Shown one piece after another: positions 63,697 to 64,000 of a DNA stretch of 64,000 nucleotides. Under the pieces are notes generated by a model. That model had not been told where the DNA came from and did not search any database. It saw nothing but the letters and a program-made list of their open reading frames with translations. The DNA comes from Nonomuraea thailandensis (GTDB taxonomy: Bacteria; Actinomycetota; Actinomycetes; Streptosporangiales; Streptosporangiaceae): NCBI RefSeq assembly GCF_024172165.1, contig NZ_JAMZEB010000002.1, forward strand, positions 11,425,001-11,489,000, in the 5' to 3' direction. The position numbers were made by a program, and so were the translations under genes. Position 1 is the first letter of the stretch; every line of letters starts with the position of its first letter.

Positions 63697-64000
63697 GTGG
63701 ACCTGCCCACGTATACGAACATCTGGCGGATAGAGAAGCGGCTGTACAAGCTGTACGACCTACGGCTGCCGATGCCGCTGCCCATCGTCTGGATCGGCGT
63801 GTTCGTCGGGGTGTTCGTCCCGTGGTCGCTCCTGCTGGTCCTGGTGGGCGTGCCGGTGCAGATGCCCTGGCACGTGCTGTTCCTGGTGCCGCCGGGCATC
63901 GTGACGTGGTTGTCCACCCGTCCGGTCATCGAGGGCAAGCGGCTCACCGAGCTGCTCGAGTCCCAGCTCCGCTACCTGGGCCAGCCGAAGGCGTGGTACC
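63697..64000 (+). CDS. TcpE-like membrane protein (3' end beyond window)
   Basis: The visible 101 codons begin LPTYTNIWRIEKRLYKLYD, followed by two membrane segments and STRPVIEGKRLTELLESQLRYL, the pattern of TcpE (PF12648-type) conjugation proteins. GTG at 63697 follows GAGAGGAGG. It is 54 bases from the preceding gene and cut by the window end. The next gene is expected to be an AAA/VirB4-like ATPase. Confidence 0.8.
   Translation, partial: MDLPTYTNIWRIEKRLYKLYDLRLPMPLPIVWIGVFVGVFVPWSLLLVLVGVPVQMPWHVLFLVPPGIVTWLSTRPVIEGKRLTELLESQLRYLGQPKAWY

Overview
This is about 64 kb of a high-GC actinobacterial chromosome. The marks are very high G/C at third codon positions, many GTG starts, many likely leaderless mRNAs, a mycothiol enzyme (Mca), GTP-dependent PEP carboxykinase, an F420/deazaflavin-type oxidoreductase and several Ser/Thr kinase and TetR genes. 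Overall style (small hypothetical families, TIGR04222/DUF692 locus, TcpC/TcpE-like genes) fits Streptosporangiaceae such as Nonomuraea, but this is inference from reading, not a search. No rRNA, tRNA, CRISPR array or insertion sequence was seen.

The backbone resembles the conserved region Rv1080c-Rv1112 of Mycobacterium tuberculosis: thioredoxin-domain DUF255 protein, small membrane protein, mca, DUF4307, greA, Z-isoprenyl transferase, PhoH, fumarase, glpX, DUF4245, xseB, xseA, lipid-droplet-type protein, ispH, DUF6542 and ychF. Accessory genes are inserted between these landmarks.

Layout: 1-7.7 kb holds an M1 peptidase lipoprotein, RDD membrane protein, hppD with a divergent Lrp/AsnC regulator, a class A PBP and DUF255. 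7.8-15.5 kb holds mca, DUF4307, greA with a clear terminator, an NlpC/P60 hydrolase, a small protein with an operator over its start codon, and pckG with DasR-like boxes upstream. 15.6-18.9 kb is the most interesting locus: two membrane proteins with Gly/Ser/Cys tails, a DUF692 (MNIO) oxidase and a fourth small protein, tightly coupled. 19-28.5 kb holds uppS, phoH, a two-component system with a GerMN lipoprotein, a divergent lytic transglycosylase and a glycosyltransferase. 28.5-34.5 kb is a five-gene minus-strand operon that looks like 3-hydroxybutyrate/PHB-oligomer use. 34.6-35.8 kb is trpD behind a tryptophan attenuator. 35.8-43.3 kb has both fumarase classes flanking two Ser/Thr kinases, a decayed superoxide dismutase and a DUF5999 protein. 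43.3-49.5 kb has EamA/MocR, a Gfo/Idh/MocA dehydrogenase, MFS/TetR and DUF998. 49.5-61.5 kb returns to the backbone (glpX to ychF) with inserted TetR, deazaflavin and VOC genes. 61.5-64 kb begins a TcpC/TcpE-like (type IV secretion/conjugation-type) cluster that runs off the window.

Central carbon metabolism is concentrated here: pckG, glpX, fumA, fumC and the hydroxybutyrate operon all bear on gluconeogenesis from C2/C4 units. Cell-envelope growth is the second theme: PBP, isoprenyl transferase, NlpC/P60 and SLT hydrolases, two kinases and a two-component system.
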